Shown: in pieces, positions 27,046 to 36,587 of the stretch | Position numbering within the stretch: position 1 is the stretch's first letter | Layout: every line of letters starts with the position of its first letter | NCBI RefSeq assembly: GCF_021596945.1 | Contig: NZ_CP063779.1 | Coordinates: forward strand, 2,950,001-3,014,000 | Source of the DNA: Mongoliitalea daihaiensis | Lineage (GTDB): Bacteria; Bacteroidota; Bacteroidia; Cytophagales; Cyclobacteriaceae | Direction of reading: 5' to 3' | DNA: 64,000 nt | The notes under the pieces: model-generated | Told to the model about the DNA's origin: nothing | Database searches by the model: none | The model's input: the letters and a program-made list of their open reading frames with translations, nothing else | Translations under genes and position numbers: made by a program

Positions 27046-27527
27046 CAGGCAAGATTCCCATATGCTATGCGATGTAAACAATTACGAACCTCTTCTATAC
27101 CGGTAACAGAATCGAAAAGACTCTCAGGGCTTACTCCTCCCAAAGAAATATTAGGCTTTTTGAGCCAAGCTAAAAAATCATTCACTTCACCATTAAAAGT
27201 ATCCACACCCAAGTCCATCAATTCAGAAAGAACGAGAATCAACTCACTATCTCTACTGCTGAGCTTTTCTTGGTCTTTCTTCTTTTTATTGTAAGTGGTC
27301 TGTGGAATATCCATCACCATAAGGACGTTCTTGACAGGCATTTTATAGGTGACAGCTACTTTTTCAATAGCATCAAAGGGCAAACCTTCTCTAATCAACT
27401 CCACCCGCTCAGCATTGGACTTCCATTCGACGGTTTTGTCGGAAAAGTCCAGTGAATAGGAAGGGTTGGAGCTAAGCTTAGCTGCTTTTAGGGTGTCCTG
27501 ACTTGGCTTAAATGGAATCGTCTTCAT
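27045..27527 (-). CDS. Xre/MbcA/ParS-type antitoxin (DUF2384)
   Basis: A 160-residue antitoxin for the RES toxin. The N-terminal two thirds hold a degenerate HTH region (LIREGLPFDAIEKVAVTY, then MPVKNVLMVMDIPQTTYN). The C-terminal ~55 residues form the toxin-binding domain (FNGEVNDFLAWLKKPNISL, GGVSPESLFDSVTGIEEV, and the closing RIAYGNLA). Such antitoxins block the toxin active site and repress their operon. A dyad repeat 21 bp upstream of the start is a likely operator. Confidence 0.9.
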   Translation of the reverse strand: MKTIPFKPSQDTLKAAKLSSNPSYSLDFSDKTVEWKSNAERVELIREGLPFDAIEKVAVTYKMPVKNVLMVMDIPQTTYNKKKKDQEKLSSRDSELILVLSELMDLGVDTFNGEVNDFLAWLKKPNISLGGVSPESLFDSVTGIEEVRNCLHRIAYGNLA

Positions 27528-27547
27528 AGCAATATTTTTGCTACTAA

Positions 27548-27569
27548 TATACAGCAGATTTGTTGTATA
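27548..27569 (-). promoter_or_regulatory. Candidate autoregulatory operator of the Xre/RES operon
   Basis: A 22-bp dyad: TATACAGCA, four central bases, then TGTTGTATA; the arms match at 8 of 9 positions. It lies 21-42 bp upstream of the antitoxin ATG, where an operator overlapping the promoter would be expected. Binding by the antitoxin is inferred from family behaviour. Confidence 0.6.
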
Positions 27570-27599
27570 AAAAACTCTTCTGCAATTTTATCCAAAAAC

Positions 27600-27920
27600 T
27601 TACTTTTCGTAAAAGACCTTTCCAACCCTTTCAATATGATCTAGAAAATCAGGATTCTTCAAGTGCGAAAAAATTGAAATATCACATGTGTAGGGAAGAA
27701 ATAATTCATCAAGGTCTTCTTCAATAGCGAAAAGTGTATCTAATGTAACATCAGAACCGATCAACGTTAGGTTAATATCAGAACCAGTTCTATAATTACC
27801 CTTGGCTCTAGAGCCATAAACTATCACTTTTTCTACTTCGGGATATTTTCCAAACACAGAATTAATCTTTTCCAGTGTTGTATGGGAGAGGCCAAATTTT
27901 TCAAGCTCTTTAGTTTTCAT
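27600..27920 (-). CDS. mntA: MNT nucleotidyltransferase antitoxin (HEPN/MNT pair), second catalytic Asp replaced by Asn
   Basis: A 106-residue minimal nucleotidyltransferase. MNT antitoxins AMPylate a tyrosine of their HEPN toxin. The catalytic motif should be GSx10DxD; here it reads GSRAKGNYRTGSDIN, so the first aspartate is kept and the second is asparagine (codon AAC where GAC is expected). That change would be expected to weaken metal binding and catalysis. The rest (YPEVEKVIVYG, and FSHLKNPDFLDHIERVGKVFYE) looks intact and full length. Its ATG would overlap the repaired HEPN frame by 11 bp, the classical arrangement. Confidence 0.88.
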   Translation of the reverse strand: MKTKELEKFGLSHTTLEKINSVFGKYPEVEKVIVYGSRAKGNYRTGSDINLTLIGSDVTLDTLFAIEEDLDELFLPYTCDISIFSHLKNPDFLDHIERVGKVFYEK

Positions 27921-28372
27921 GGTTTAAGGTGTCCATTTTCGAATTAAACGCTTGAAATTCCTGAATATAATCTTCGATGATCTTAAAAAAAAATAGCATC
28001 AGCTGTTTCCTCATTGTAGGTATGAGAAGTCTTGTTTCGACTTTTGATCATATCCATCCAAATGTTTCCATTGGTAATCAATCCTGCTGAAAAGGCAGCT
28101 CTTTTAGCATCTTTGGAACCATAAATCTCAATATTTCCAGCAGCCGCTAGGAAGTCTTTCATGACATTCCAAGCGAGCTCATGAGTATATTCAAAACGTT
28201 GGATAAGTCCTTCTTTTAAAATATCATTCAAAAAAGAATCTTCCGCAATACTTCCGTCTTTGCCGGTAGGATAGTCTTCTTTTATCCTCGAAACGGCTTC
28301 ATCCAGTTTAGCTAAAGCCTTTTTATAATTACTAAACCGTTGTTCCCAACGAATGTCTTTTGATTCCATCAT
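27910..28372 (-). pseudogene. hepT: HEPN toxin of the HEPN/MNT pair, frameshifted in a T9 tract
   Basis: The zero frame encodes 129 residues (28372-27983) and stops right after a run of nine T. The protein shows the HEPN motif Rx4HxY as RNKTSHTY, where the tyrosine is the known AMPylation target in related pairs. Removing one T restores a C-terminal helix reading AIFFKIIEDYIQEFQAFNSK up to a stop at 27910, overlapping the MNT ATG. That helix is present in normal HI0074/HepT-like proteins of about 140-150 residues. The lesion may be real decay, slippage-prone expression or a sequencing error. Confidence 0.8.
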
Positions 28373-28490
28373 ATGTTTATTGAATCATGACAAGTTAAAG
28401 ATTTCCCCCCCATCTTCCCAACAATAATTTCTTATAAACGAAACTTACTGTCGATTGACAATCTCTATTTTTTTGAACGATTCACAAATA

Positions 28491-28686
28491 GGGGGTTAGT
28501 CCTGCGTTCTTCGTAGCAAATTTGTTAAGAGCAGATCTCTAGAGAGGCGTCAGCCCTGAGGTCTAAGGGCTAATTGGTTAACTGTTGGCTAAAGATCGCA
28601 TTATACGATAGTAAAGACCTCAGCGCTACGCGCCTCTGATGATATGGTATTTTATCTAAGCTACGAAGGTGTCAGGCCTAACGGCC
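28491..28686. repeat. Nested imperfect palindromic element (MITE-like or structured RNA)
   Basis: Outer arms of 27 bases (28491-28517 and 28660-28686) pair at about 20 positions, including GCTACGAAG against CTTCGTAGC. Inner arms (28543-28564 and 28615-28637) pair nearly fully, with AGAGGCG and CTGAGGTCT on the left matching AGACCTCAG and CGCCTCT on the right. The core between the inner arms is about 50 bases. The whole can fold as one long hairpin with a bulged middle. It has no open frame and no obvious flanking target duplication. Confidence 0.6.
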
Positions 28687-28801
28687 CTAGGTGTCTCCCC
28701 ATGAATCAAGGAAGACTAAGGAGATCAAAATATTTCAACTTTATTTCAATCTCTCAGCCTTGGCTAATCTATCCAAAAATACAGTATCAACTAATATCCA
28801 A

Positions 28802-28816
28802 TCCCGAAAATCGGGA
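28802..28816. repeat. Short perfect hairpin TCCCGA-AAA-TCGGGA
   Basis: A 6-bp perfect stem with a three-base loop. Hairpins of this sequence are frequent in Bacteroidota intergenic regions in my recollection. No T-tract follows, so it is probably not a terminator. Confidence 0.45.
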
Positions 28817-28926
28817 CAAGTTATCCATCATTATCAACATGTTTCAACCAATTAATATGAGATAATCTATCTGCCAATCCAATATCAATTAAATATCCAT
28901 TATCTACGAATATCTATAAAATCCAT

Positions 28927-31557
28927 TCAAGACAACTTCCTCAAAGCCTCCTCCAAGGCATTTATCTTCGCCTCTGCATCGGCCTGCTTTTTCTTTTCAT
29001 TGGCTACCACAGCTTCAGGGGCACCAGCGACAAAGCGCTCATTGCTTAGTTTTTTGATCACAGACTGAAGGAAGCCTTTGGTGTACTCCAGTTCTTTGCT
29101 GATGTTTTCACGCTCTTCTTCCACATTTACCTGACCAGCCAATGGAATAAAGCACTCGTCGGCTTTTACCACAAAGCTGACGGCATTTTCCAAAGAGGAT
29201 CCAAAGGATACAGAATCAAGGTTAGCCAACTTCTTCAAAACCGCTTCAAATCGCTGATACAATTCCGCTTGTTCGGTTTTGATTGTTAGGTTAAAGGCCT
29301 CTTTCGGTGAAATTCCCTTGGAAGCGCGGATGTTTCTGATTTGGGAAACCACTTCAAAAACTTGGGACGCTTCTGCAATGTTAGCTTCGTTGAAACGCTC
29401 TGGTCTTGGCCATGCAGCAATGATCAAGGAGTCTTCTACGGAACGCTCTTTGATCTGATGCCAGAGTTCTTCTGTCAAGAATGGCATAAATGGATGCAAG
29501 ACCTTCAGGATATTTTCGAAAAACGCTATGGTCTTGGCATGAGTAGCTGCATCAATTGGAGCCTGATAAGCAGGTTTGATCATTTCCAAGTACCAAGAAC
29601 AGAAATCATCCCAAATCAGCTTATAAGTTGCCATCAAGGCATCCGAAATTCTAAATTTATTAAAATGATCTTCAATTTCAGTTAAGGCCTGATTGAATCG
29701 ATTTTCAAACCAGGTAATAGAGGCTTGGTTAGCATCTCCGCTCAAGGAAGGATCAATTTCCCAACCATGAACCAAGCGGTAAGCATTCCAGATTTTGTTG
29801 GCAAAATTTCTACCCTGCTCCACTAGTTTCTCATCAAAGGGCAGGTCATTACCAGCAGGGGAGGAGAAGAGCATTCCAACACGGACGCCATCTGCTCCAT
29901 AGCTTTGAATTAGCTCCAATGGATCTGGGGAATTACCGAGGGACTTGGACATTTTCCTACCCAATTTATCTCGGACAATGCCTGTCAAGTATACGTTTTT
30001 AAATGGCTTATCGCCCAAGTATTCATAACCTGCAATGATCATTCTGGCTACCCAAAAGAAAAGAATCTCTGGTGCTGTCACCAAGTCATTGGTAGGGTAA
30101 TAGTATTTCAAATCCTCATTGGGCTTTCCAGTCGTGAAAACCTCCGAATCAAAAACCGAAATCGGCCACAACCAAGAAGAAAACCAAGTATCCAGCACGT
30201 CTTCGTCCTGAGTCAAATCAGCTAAGCTATAGGCTGTACCGAATTGTGTGTTTGCTTGTGCCAAGGCTTCTTCTTTCGTTTTGGCAACCACATATTCACC
30301 GTTTGGAAGGTAGTAGGCAGGGATCTGATGGCCCCACCACAATTGACGGGAAATGCACCAATCGCGTACATTCTCCATCCAAGAACGGTACATGTTTTTA
30401 AACTTTGGTGGATGCAATTGGATGATGTCCTCCATTACCGAACTCAAAGCAGGCTTGGTAATATCCTCCATTTTTAAAAACCACTGCAAAGATAATTTCG
30501 GTTCTACCACGGCATTGGTTCGCTCAGAGTGGCCTACGTTGGACTTGTACTCTTCAATTTTTTCCAATTGATCAGCCTCATCCAATAGCTTTCCTATTTT
30601 TTTACGGGCGATGAAGCGGTCTTCACCAACCAAAATCTGTGCTTTTTCATTGAGAGTCCCGTCATCATTGAGGATATCGATGACCGCTAATTTATGTTTG
30701 ATGCCCAACTCATAGTCATTGACATCGTGGGCAGGGGTTACTTTTAAGCAACCTGTACCGAATTCCATATCCACATACTCGTCTTCGATGATGGGAATGG
30801 CTCGGTTGATTAATGGAATAATGGCTTTTTTACCTTTGAGATGGGTAAAGCGTGGATCGTTTGGATTGATACAGATCGCTACATCGGCCATGATGGTTTC
30901 AGGTCGGGTGGTAGCGATGGTTAGGGACGATTCTGTTCCTTCGATTTGATACTTGATGTAATACAGCTTAGACTGCACCTCTTTCATGATTACCTCATCG
31001 TCAGAAAGTGCTGTTTTTCCTTGAGGATCCCAGTTGACCATGCGAATGCCTCGGTAGATTTTACCTTTTTTGTGCAAATCCACAAATACAGAAATCACCG
31101 CATCACTCAAGTCAGCATCCATGGTGAATTTGGTTCTATCCCAATCACAGGAAGCTCCCAATTTCTTCAATTGCTCCAGGATGATTCCTCCATACTTTTC
31201 TTTCCACTCCCAAGCATATTTCAAAAAGTCCTCTCGTGACAGGGATTTTTTATCAATCCCCATGTCTCTGAGCATCGCCACTACTTTGGTTTCTGTCGCA
31301 ATGGAAGCGTGATCTGTTCCGGGTACCCAGCAGGCATTTTTACCTTCCATACGGGCTTTGCGGACCAATACATCCTGAATGGTATTGTTGAGCATGTGTC
31401 CCATGTGCAGTACACCTGTCACATTTGGTGGAGGAATGACAATAGTGTAAGCTTCTTTACTGTGATCCACTTGGGAGGAGAAAAATTTATTTTCTATCCA
31501 ATACTGATACCATTTTGCCTCAACGGCTTCAGGTGTATATTTTGTAGCTAATGACAT
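28927..31557 (-). CDS. valS: Valyl-tRNA synthetase
   Basis: Class I synthetase that charges tRNA-Val, with editing of threonine. The 876-residue protein has the HIGH-type motif in [16 protein letters not shown] near residue 40, the editing CP1 domain (about 200-400), the KMSKS motif in [19 protein letters not shown] near residue 530, an anticodon-binding domain, and a C-terminal coiled coil of lysine/glutamate heptads ([20 protein letters not shown]). ATG at 31557 ([20 protein letters not shown]) is chosen; an in-frame extension of 11 codons is ignored. It borders the accessory island on the right. Confidence 0.96.
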   Translation of the reverse strand: MSLATKYTPEAVEAKWYQYWIENKFFSSQVDHSKEAYTIVIPPPNVTGVLHMGHMLNNTIQDVLVRKARMEGKNACWVPGTDHASIATETKVVAMLRDMGIDKKSLSREDFLKYAWEWKEKYGGIILEQLKKLGASCDWDRTKFTMDADLSDAVISVFVDLHKKGKIYRGIRMVNWDPQGKTALSDDEVIMKEVQSKLYYIKYQIEGTESSLTIATTRPETIMADVAICINPNDPRFTHLKGKKAIIPLINRAIPIIEDEYVDMEFGTGCLKVTPAHDVNDYELGIKHKLAVIDILNDDGTLNEKAQILVGEDRFIARKKIGKLLDEADQLEKIEEYKSNVGHSERTNAVVEPKLSLQWFLKMEDITKPALSSVMEDIIQLHPPKFKNMYRSWMENVRDWCISRQLWWGHQIPAYYLPNGEYVVAKTKEEALAQANTQFGTAYSLADLTQDEDVLDTWFSSWLWPISVFDSEVFTTGKPNEDLKYYYPTNDLVTAPEILFFWVARMIIAGYEYLGDKPFKNVYLTGIVRDKLGRKMSKSLGNSPDPLELIQSYGADGVRVGMLFSSPAGNDLPFDEKLVEQGRNFANKIWNAYRLVHGWEIDPSLSGDANQASITWFENRFNQALTEIEDHFNKFRISDALMATYKLIWDDFCSWYLEMIKPAYQAPIDAATHAKTIAFFENILKVLHPFMPFLTEELWHQIKERSVEDSLIIAAWPRPERFNEANIAEASQVFEVVSQIRNIRASKGISPKEAFNLTIKTEQAELYQRFEAVLKKLANLDSVSFGSSLENAVSFVVKADECFIPLAGQVNVEEERENISKELEYTKGFLQSVIKKLSNERFVAGAPEAVVANEKKKQADAEAKINALEEALRKLS

Positions 31558-31632
31558 GTTTGAGACGATTGTATAAAACTCGAAGCGCAAAATTAAGAGA
31601 AAAATAGAAACGGGGATAGGAAGTCGGCTTCT

Positions 31633-33135
31633 TTATCCCCCAAAAGCTTCGAATACTACTTGCTGATTCTCTTCAAAGCCATGATAAGCCACTGTTATCG
31701 AGCGCATGGCTTCCCAGGAAGGTATCAGTCGAAGGCACAAAGGGTTTCCGAATAGGTAAAGGTCCACCAAGTAGTGTCGGGTCAATTTGTCTAAATTTTC
31801 AAGATCACTCATCTCCAAACCAAAGTTTTTGACGGGCTTCGCAGAAGGGACAAAAAGACTTACGGTCACTGCACGTGTTGGAGGAATTGCAGCCATAAGT
31901 TCATCGATAGAATGAAAGACCGGGTAGCGTGCATCTTTGCGAAAATGATTTTGTTGGATAGGACCAATAATCAGGCCAGCACTAGCGCTTATTTGGTCAA
32001 GGTCCGACCGCCTATGGAAAACATGTATGTATTTTTTTGCCAATTGCTTGTTGAACGCATGTACTCCTTGGAAGTCAAAAGAAGGGACTGCCAAAGGTTT
32101 GTGTGCCAGTAATCCCAAAGAAATTTTAAGTTCTTGAATGCGCTCAAAACTGCGTTCGATTTGATCTTGGTTACCGAATTGGACTATTTTTGCAATTCCC
32201 TCTGCAACATGCTCTGAAAAGCACAAGAGATCTGTTCCTGCTGCAAAGGCTTCAAATTCTAATTGTCCCGGTTCGCTAAACATGTTTGCAACGGCTTTCA
32301 TATTGAGTGCATCCGATACTACGATTCCGTCAAAGCTCAATTCTTGCCTCAGTAGCCCTGTAATGATTGCTTTGGAAATAGTTGCAGGGATAGACTCTCC
32401 TTTCGTGAGAGAGGGAATAGCTAAATGGCCTACCATGATCATATCTATGCCGGCAGCAATTCCTTGGATAAATGGGTACAACTCCTCTTCCAGTAAAACC
32501 GCTTTGCTTTTGTTAATAATCGGAAGCCCCAAATGAGAGTCAACCGCAGTATCTCCGTGACCGGGAAAATGCTTGTAACAGGCTGCTATTCCCGCTTTTT
32601 TCATTCCCTGAAAACAAGCCAACGCAAAAGCACTGACTTTCTCCCGATCAGTACCGAAAGATCGGTAGCCAATGACCGGATTTTTGGGATTGGTGTTGAT
32701 ATCCGCAACAGGGGCGAAATTAAGATGGATGCCACACGCTTTTAAGTCTCTTCCAATTCGTTCTCCGTAAGCTTCTACCCATGATAAGTGCTCCATGGTC
32801 AAAGCACCCATCGCGATGGAAAAAGGATAGTGGGGAGTGTCTTCGATCCGCATAGCTAGTCCAAATTCCGCGTCGATGCTGATAAGTAAGGGGATTTTGG
32901 ATAGCGCTTGGTAGCGATTGATCAAGGCAATCAACTTTTCTAAGGTTTGTTCGTAGCTGAGTTGTTCCTGCCTTTGCTCAAAGTTGGCAGCAGCAGAATG
33001 TCTGCTATGGAAAAAAGTAATCCCACCGATACCCTGCTCGGTAATCAAGCGCTCCATGGCTAGGATGTTTTCTTCGGTATCGTGTATGTAAGCAGCTGGA
33101 GTAAATAGCTGCCCGATTTTCTCATGTAAATTCAT
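31633..33135 (-). CDS. nagZ: Glycoside hydrolase family 3, NagZ-like beta-N-acetylglucosaminidase
   Basis: Cleaves terminal beta-GlcNAc, in peptidoglycan recycling from GlcNAc-anhydroMurNAc. The 500-residue protein has no signal peptide, fitting a cytoplasmic enzyme. The NagZ signature KHFPGHGDTAVDSHLGLP lies near residue 190, carrying the catalytic Asp-His loop, and the nucleophile aspartate is in IVVSDALNMKAV near residue 270. The C-terminal ~150 residues form an extra domain beyond single-domain NagZ. It is the last gene of the nine-gene cluster, 17 bp after the AmpG-like permease gene. Confidence 0.9.
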   Translation of the reverse strand: MNLHEKIGQLFTPAAYIHDTEENILAMERLITEQGIGGITFFHSRHSAAANFEQRQEQLSYEQTLEKLIALINRYQALSKIPLLISIDAEFGLAMRIEDTPHYPFSIAMGALTMEHLSWVEAYGERIGRDLKACGIHLNFAPVADINTNPKNPVIGYRSFGTDREKVSAFALACFQGMKKAGIAACYKHFPGHGDTAVDSHLGLPIINKSKAVLLEEELYPFIQGIAAGIDMIMVGHLAIPSLTKGESIPATISKAIITGLLRQELSFDGIVVSDALNMKAVANMFSEPGQLEFEAFAAGTDLLCFSEHVAEGIAKIVQFGNQDQIERSFERIQELKISLGLLAHKPLAVPSFDFQGVHAFNKQLAKKYIHVFHRRSDLDQISASAGLIIGPIQQNHFRKDARYPVFHSIDELMAAIPPTRAVTVSLFVPSAKPVKNFGLEMSDLENLDKLTRHYLVDLYLFGNPLCLRLIPSWEAMRSITVAYHGFEENQQVVFEAFGG

Positions 33136-33152
33136 GCGTTCAGTTGGTCTTT

Positions 33153-34430
33153 TTAAGTGTTGGATTCTTGTTTTTTACCAAAATCAGCAGGTATTTTGAT
33201 ATACCTGACCAGGTAGATTCCCGGTATAGCTGATACCAATACCCAGAGGAAAAATTGTTCGTAACCCAACCATTCTTGAATGTATCCAGAGGCCATACCA
33301 GGAATCATCATACCCAAAGCCATAAAGCCCGTAGCAATGGCATAGTGGGAAGTTTTGGCAGGTCCGTCGGACACATAGATCAAATACATCATAAAGGCCG
33401 CAAAACCAAAGCCATAACCCAATTGTTCGATGACCACTACAGCGCCTGCAAAAAACATGGATTCCGGTTGAATGTAAGCCAATACATAGTAGAAAAAATT
33501 AGGAACGTTGAGAGCCAAAATCATAGGAAGAATCCATTTTTTTAGGCCGTCTTTTGAAATTACGACGCCGCCTACAATTCCACCTAAGGTCAGGGCAATT
33601 ACCCCGAAAGTCCCATATATCCACCCTACATCCGAGGTGCTCATAGCCAATCCGCCTGTCTCTCTACTATCTAAGAGGAAAGGAGAAACCATCTTTACCA
33701 GTTGAGATTCTCCCAAGCGATACAAAAGGATAAATGCCAAGGCCAAACTGATTTCTTTCTTTCTGAAAAAACTCGCAAATACTTCTAAAAACGTCAATGA
33801 TTCCTGTTTTTGATAATCAGCCTGCTTTTCAACATTGGGTGTAGTAAGGAAATTGATCAGCGTAAGGATGAAAATCAATGCGGCTACCAAAAGCATGGTG
33901 ATGGACCAAGCCTTGGAGTTGTCTCCGTAATGCGTTTCTAGGTAACCCGCCAAAATCACGATCAATCCTTGACCTGTGACAGATGCAATGCGGTAAAAGG
34001 TACTTCTTAAGCCTATGAAAAAGGATTGTTGATCTTCTTTCAATGCCAATAGGTAAAATCCATCCGAGGCAATGTCATTGGTAGCAGAAGCAAAAGCACC
34101 CATCCAGAAAAATGCTAAGCTGATCACAAAAAACTGATTGGTAGGAATGGCTAGACCAACACCCAAAAAGCAGGCTGCTAAAACCAATTGCATCCCTAAA
34201 AACCATTTACGTTTGGTAGCAATCAAATCCACCATTGGTGACCAAAACGGTTTTATTACCCAGGGGAGGTATAATAAACTGGTGTAAAGTCCAATGTCTG
34301 AATTATCTATACCCAGATTTTTATACATAATGACAGAGACCACAATGATGATGACATAGGGGAGTCCTTCGGTCATGTACAAGGGCGGTACCCAGTACCA
34401 AGGATTATTTTGGGTTTGTTGGGTTTTCAT
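33153..34430 (-). CDS. ampG: AmpG-like muropeptide permease (MFS)
   Basis: A 425-residue, twelve-helix major facilitator. AmpG imports GlcNAc-anhydroMurNAc peptides from the periplasm by proton symport. Family-like features are the start WYWVPPLYMTEGLPYVIII, the loop LPWVIKPFWSPMVDL after helix 2, and the ASATNDIASDGFYL segment in helix 4-5. Its start overlaps the GNAT gene by 4 bp, and nagZ follows after 17 bp, so transport and hydrolysis are encoded together. Confidence 0.88.
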   Translation of the reverse strand: MKTQQTQNNPWYWVPPLYMTEGLPYVIIIVVSVIMYKNLGIDNSDIGLYTSLLYLPWVIKPFWSPMVDLIATKRKWFLGMQLVLAACFLGVGLAIPTNQFFVISLAFFWMGAFASATNDIASDGFYLLALKEDQQSFFIGLRSTFYRIASVTGQGLIVILAGYLETHYGDNSKAWSITMLLVAALIFILTLINFLTTPNVEKQADYQKQESLTFLEVFASFFRKKEISLALAFILLYRLGESQLVKMVSPFLLDSRETGGLAMSTSDVGWIYGTFGVIALTLGGIVGGVVISKDGLKKWILPMILALNVPNFFYYVLAYIQPESMFFAGAVVVIEQLGYGFGFAAFMMYLIYVSDGPAKTSHYAIATGFMALGMMIPGMASGYIQEWLGYEQFFLWVLVSAIPGIYLVRYIKIPADFGKKQESNT

Positions 34431-34906
34431 GGTTTTTTTCGGATCAAATGCTGGTAAATACTGACTTCCGAACCGGGAATCAGCTGAGCGCCCACAGCGG
34501 CTTCATAAAAGGATGCAGGTCCTACACCGCCAATGATGGCATAGGTATAGCCCATATCCTTCATGGCTTCCAAGCTTTTGATGAGGAGTACTTTTCCAAT
34601 ACCTTTACCCCGTTCAGACTCTTTGGTTCCAGTAGGTCCAAAGAAGTTTTTAGCAGATGTCTCAAAACATGCAAAACCGAGGATCTCATGTCCTTGCTGT
34701 GCAATAAAACAGCGCACGGGTAGGGAAGAAAAAGCAGTCTCAACTTCATTTTTCCAATACTCACCAAAGTGTTCAAACACCCAGTCTACCACAAAAGACT
34801 TCTCGGGGGGAATTGGTCTCCTAAACACCACGCCTTTCTTTCCAAGAGAGTTTTCCGTGTCTTGGACATCGGGTAATCCCAGTAATCGAACCAACATGTC
34901 TTTCAT
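34427..34906 (-). CDS. GNAT family N-acetyltransferase
   Basis: A 159-residue acetyltransferase. The acetyl-CoA-binding loop is visible as TKESERGKGIGKVLLIKSLEAM near residue 97, and beta4 as GHEILGFACFETSA. The acceptor is unknown; within this cluster an amino sugar or a peptide amine is conceivable, but that is inference. It is packed between the GHL10-like gene (4-bp gap) and the AmpG-like gene (4-bp overlap). Confidence 0.85.
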   Translation of the reverse strand: MKDMLVRLLGLPDVQDTENSLGKKGVVFRRPIPPEKSFVVDWVFEHFGEYWKNEVETAFSSLPVRCFIAQQGHEILGFACFETSAKNFFGPTGTKESERGKGIGKVLLIKSLEAMKDMGYTYAIIGGVGPASFYEAAVGAQLIPGSEVSIYQHLIRKKP

Positions 34907-34910
34907 AGCT

Positions 34911-36572
34911 TTAGGGGATTACAGGATTCAATTCAAATACCATAGGTTTGCTCTCTTTCCCAAATCGGTCAATAAAGCTTAAAGAAACATATTTGGAGTG
35001 CACAGAGCCTAGAACAGGGATAGTCTTTCGATTGGTCATGTCAACGTGGATTTTTCTCCATTCTACTCGGTCGGTGTGGCCTTGAAGATCTGCCAAATTA
35101 CCGGCTGTTTGGATAATTGCAAAGCGCACATCTGGCCCTAGCATCTCAGGGAATTCAAAGGCAAACCCATTTCCATGAGGCACCATCTGAACCTGAGTAG
35201 GCAATATGCTGTTGGATTGGGACGCCAAGGGTGCTGGAGGAAGGGTCGGTCTTTGGTAATGATTGCGTTTGATTAAGTCTGCCACGTCGCGGTTTTTGCT
35301 GTACATGGACTTGGCAGAGAAAAAGGCATTTCCTTGAACATGGGTAGCTAATCGGGAGTAAGTTAGCTGATTGGGGATTTCCATAGGGTTTTCCCAGGCT
35401 TTATCAGCATTGTCACGGATTTTGTACGGGCCATTTCCTATATAAATATGTGTATTGTTATGATTTTCATCCCACCAGTCTACCAAGATTCGGTGTGAAG
35501 CCAAATTATAATCCATGCTCCAATATAATTGTGGAATCAGGTAATCAATCCAACCATTTTTCATCCACAGAAGAACATCTGCATACAGTTCATCGTAATT
35601 GGTTTGCCCAGCACGGGTATTGGAGCCTTTAGGGTCTTTGTCTTTATTTCTCCAAACACCAAAGGGGCTGATACCAAATTGAACCCAAGCTTTCTCTTGT
35701 CGGATCATCTGACTAATATCACGGATTAGAATATTGACATTTTCTCTTCTCCAATCATCCAGTTTTTGTCCTTTTTGTCCATATTTTTTGAAGCTCGCTT
35801 GGTCTTCAAACTTCAATTTTGGTACTTGGTAGGGGTAGAAGTAATCATCGAAGTGAATCGCATCGATGTTGTAGTTTTTGACCACTTCACGAATGACTTC
35901 TGTTAAGTGTGCACGCACTTCGGGTCTTCCAGGATCATAGTAGTACTTGGTGTCGTACTTGATCATCCAATCCTTGTGTTTGAAAAAGTCATGATCAGGA
36001 CTTAGGAGCTTGGTGTCCAAGTTCATAGTAGCTCTGTAAGGATTGAGCCAGGCATGGAATTCTAAGCCTCTATTATGTGCTTCTAAGATCATCCAAGAAA
36101 GTGGGTCTTCGGAAGTATTCGGTTTTTGTCCTTCTTTGCCGGTTAAATACCTAGACCAGGGGGCAAAATTGGATGGATAAAGAGCATCTCCTGAGGTACG
36201 GATTTGCACGATGACTGTATTGAAATTCAGGGCTTGATAGTAGTCTAGCAATTTTATAAACTCCTCTTTTTGTGATGCAAAGGAAGCCGTGGATGAGGTT
36301 GGCCAATCAATATTTGCTACCGTGGCGATCCATACAGCTCTCATTTCCCGTGGACTTTCAGGGATAGAGATGGGTAATTGGCGGTAAAACTCTTTTGGAG
36401 GTGGCGGAGTCACTGTTTTCGGTGGAATAGGTGCTTGTGTAGATGGACGTGTAGGTGTTTCCACACTTCTTTTGGGTTGAGAAGTGGGTGTCCGAGAGGT
36501 TTTACATGCTTGTAATCCCAGCATTACGACTAAAAAAAGGAATAATTGGGTTTTGAGTTGACGAGTTTTCAT
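34911..36572 (-). CDS. Family 10-like glycosyl hydrolase lipoprotein (GHL10, YngK/DUF187)
   Basis: A 553-residue lipoprotein with signal peptide and lipobox LQAC at residues ~20-23, then a threonine/proline-rich linker (~27-60). The catalytic-type domain starts with MRAVWIATVANIDWPTS near residue 79 and continues with LNFNTVIVQIRTSGDALYPS, EFHAWLNPYR and AIHFDDYFYPY, which carries candidate catalytic acids. A C-terminal beta-domain follows. GHL10 proteins are thought to act on peptidoglycan or related glycans, but specificity is poorly known. It sits 15 bp after the amidase gene. Confidence 0.87.
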   Translation of the reverse strand: MKTRQLKTQLFLFLVVMLGLQACKTSRTPTSQPKRSVETPTRPSTQAPIPPKTVTPPPPKEFYRQLPISIPESPREMRAVWIATVANIDWPTSSTASFASQKEEFIKLLDYYQALNFNTVIVQIRTSGDALYPSNFAPWSRYLTGKEGQKPNTSEDPLSWMILEAHNRGLEFHAWLNPYRATMNLDTKLLSPDHDFFKHKDWMIKYDTKYYYDPGRPEVRAHLTEVIREVVKNYNIDAIHFDDYFYPYQVPKLKFEDQASFKKYGQKGQKLDDWRRENVNILIRDISQMIRQEKAWVQFGISPFGVWRNKDKDPKGSNTRAGQTNYDELYADVLLWMKNGWIDYLIPQLYWSMDYNLASHRILVDWWDENHNNTHIYIGNGPYKIRDNADKAWENPMEIPNQLTYSRLATHVQGNAFFSAKSMYSKNRDVADLIKRNHYQRPTLPPAPLASQSNSILPTQVQMVPHGNGFAFEFPEMLGPDVRFAIIQTAGNLADLQGHTDRVEWRKIHVDMTNRKTIPVLGSVHSKYVSLSFIDRFGKESKPMVFELNPVIP

Positions 36573-36587
36573 CCCTGAAGGAGTTGG

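Larger units (their letters stand above)
28373..28926. other. Non-coding region between the HEPN/MNT pair and valS
   Basis: About 550 bp without a credible gene. It contains the nested palindromic element at 28491-28686, a small perfect hairpin at 28802-28816, and an AT-rich stretch with recurring TATCCA/AATATC words up to the end of valS. It must also hold the HEPN/MNT promoter near 28380-28450. Confidence 0.6.

Noticed and set aside
28740-28926. Recurring TATCCA/AATATC words suggesting a tandem repeat
   Set aside because: Spacing is irregular and the words are short and AT-rich; chance similarity is likely.
34561-34982. Overlapping plus-strand open frames in the GNAT and GHL10 genes
   Set aside because: They lie antisense to genes with clear domain motifs and show no family features of their own.
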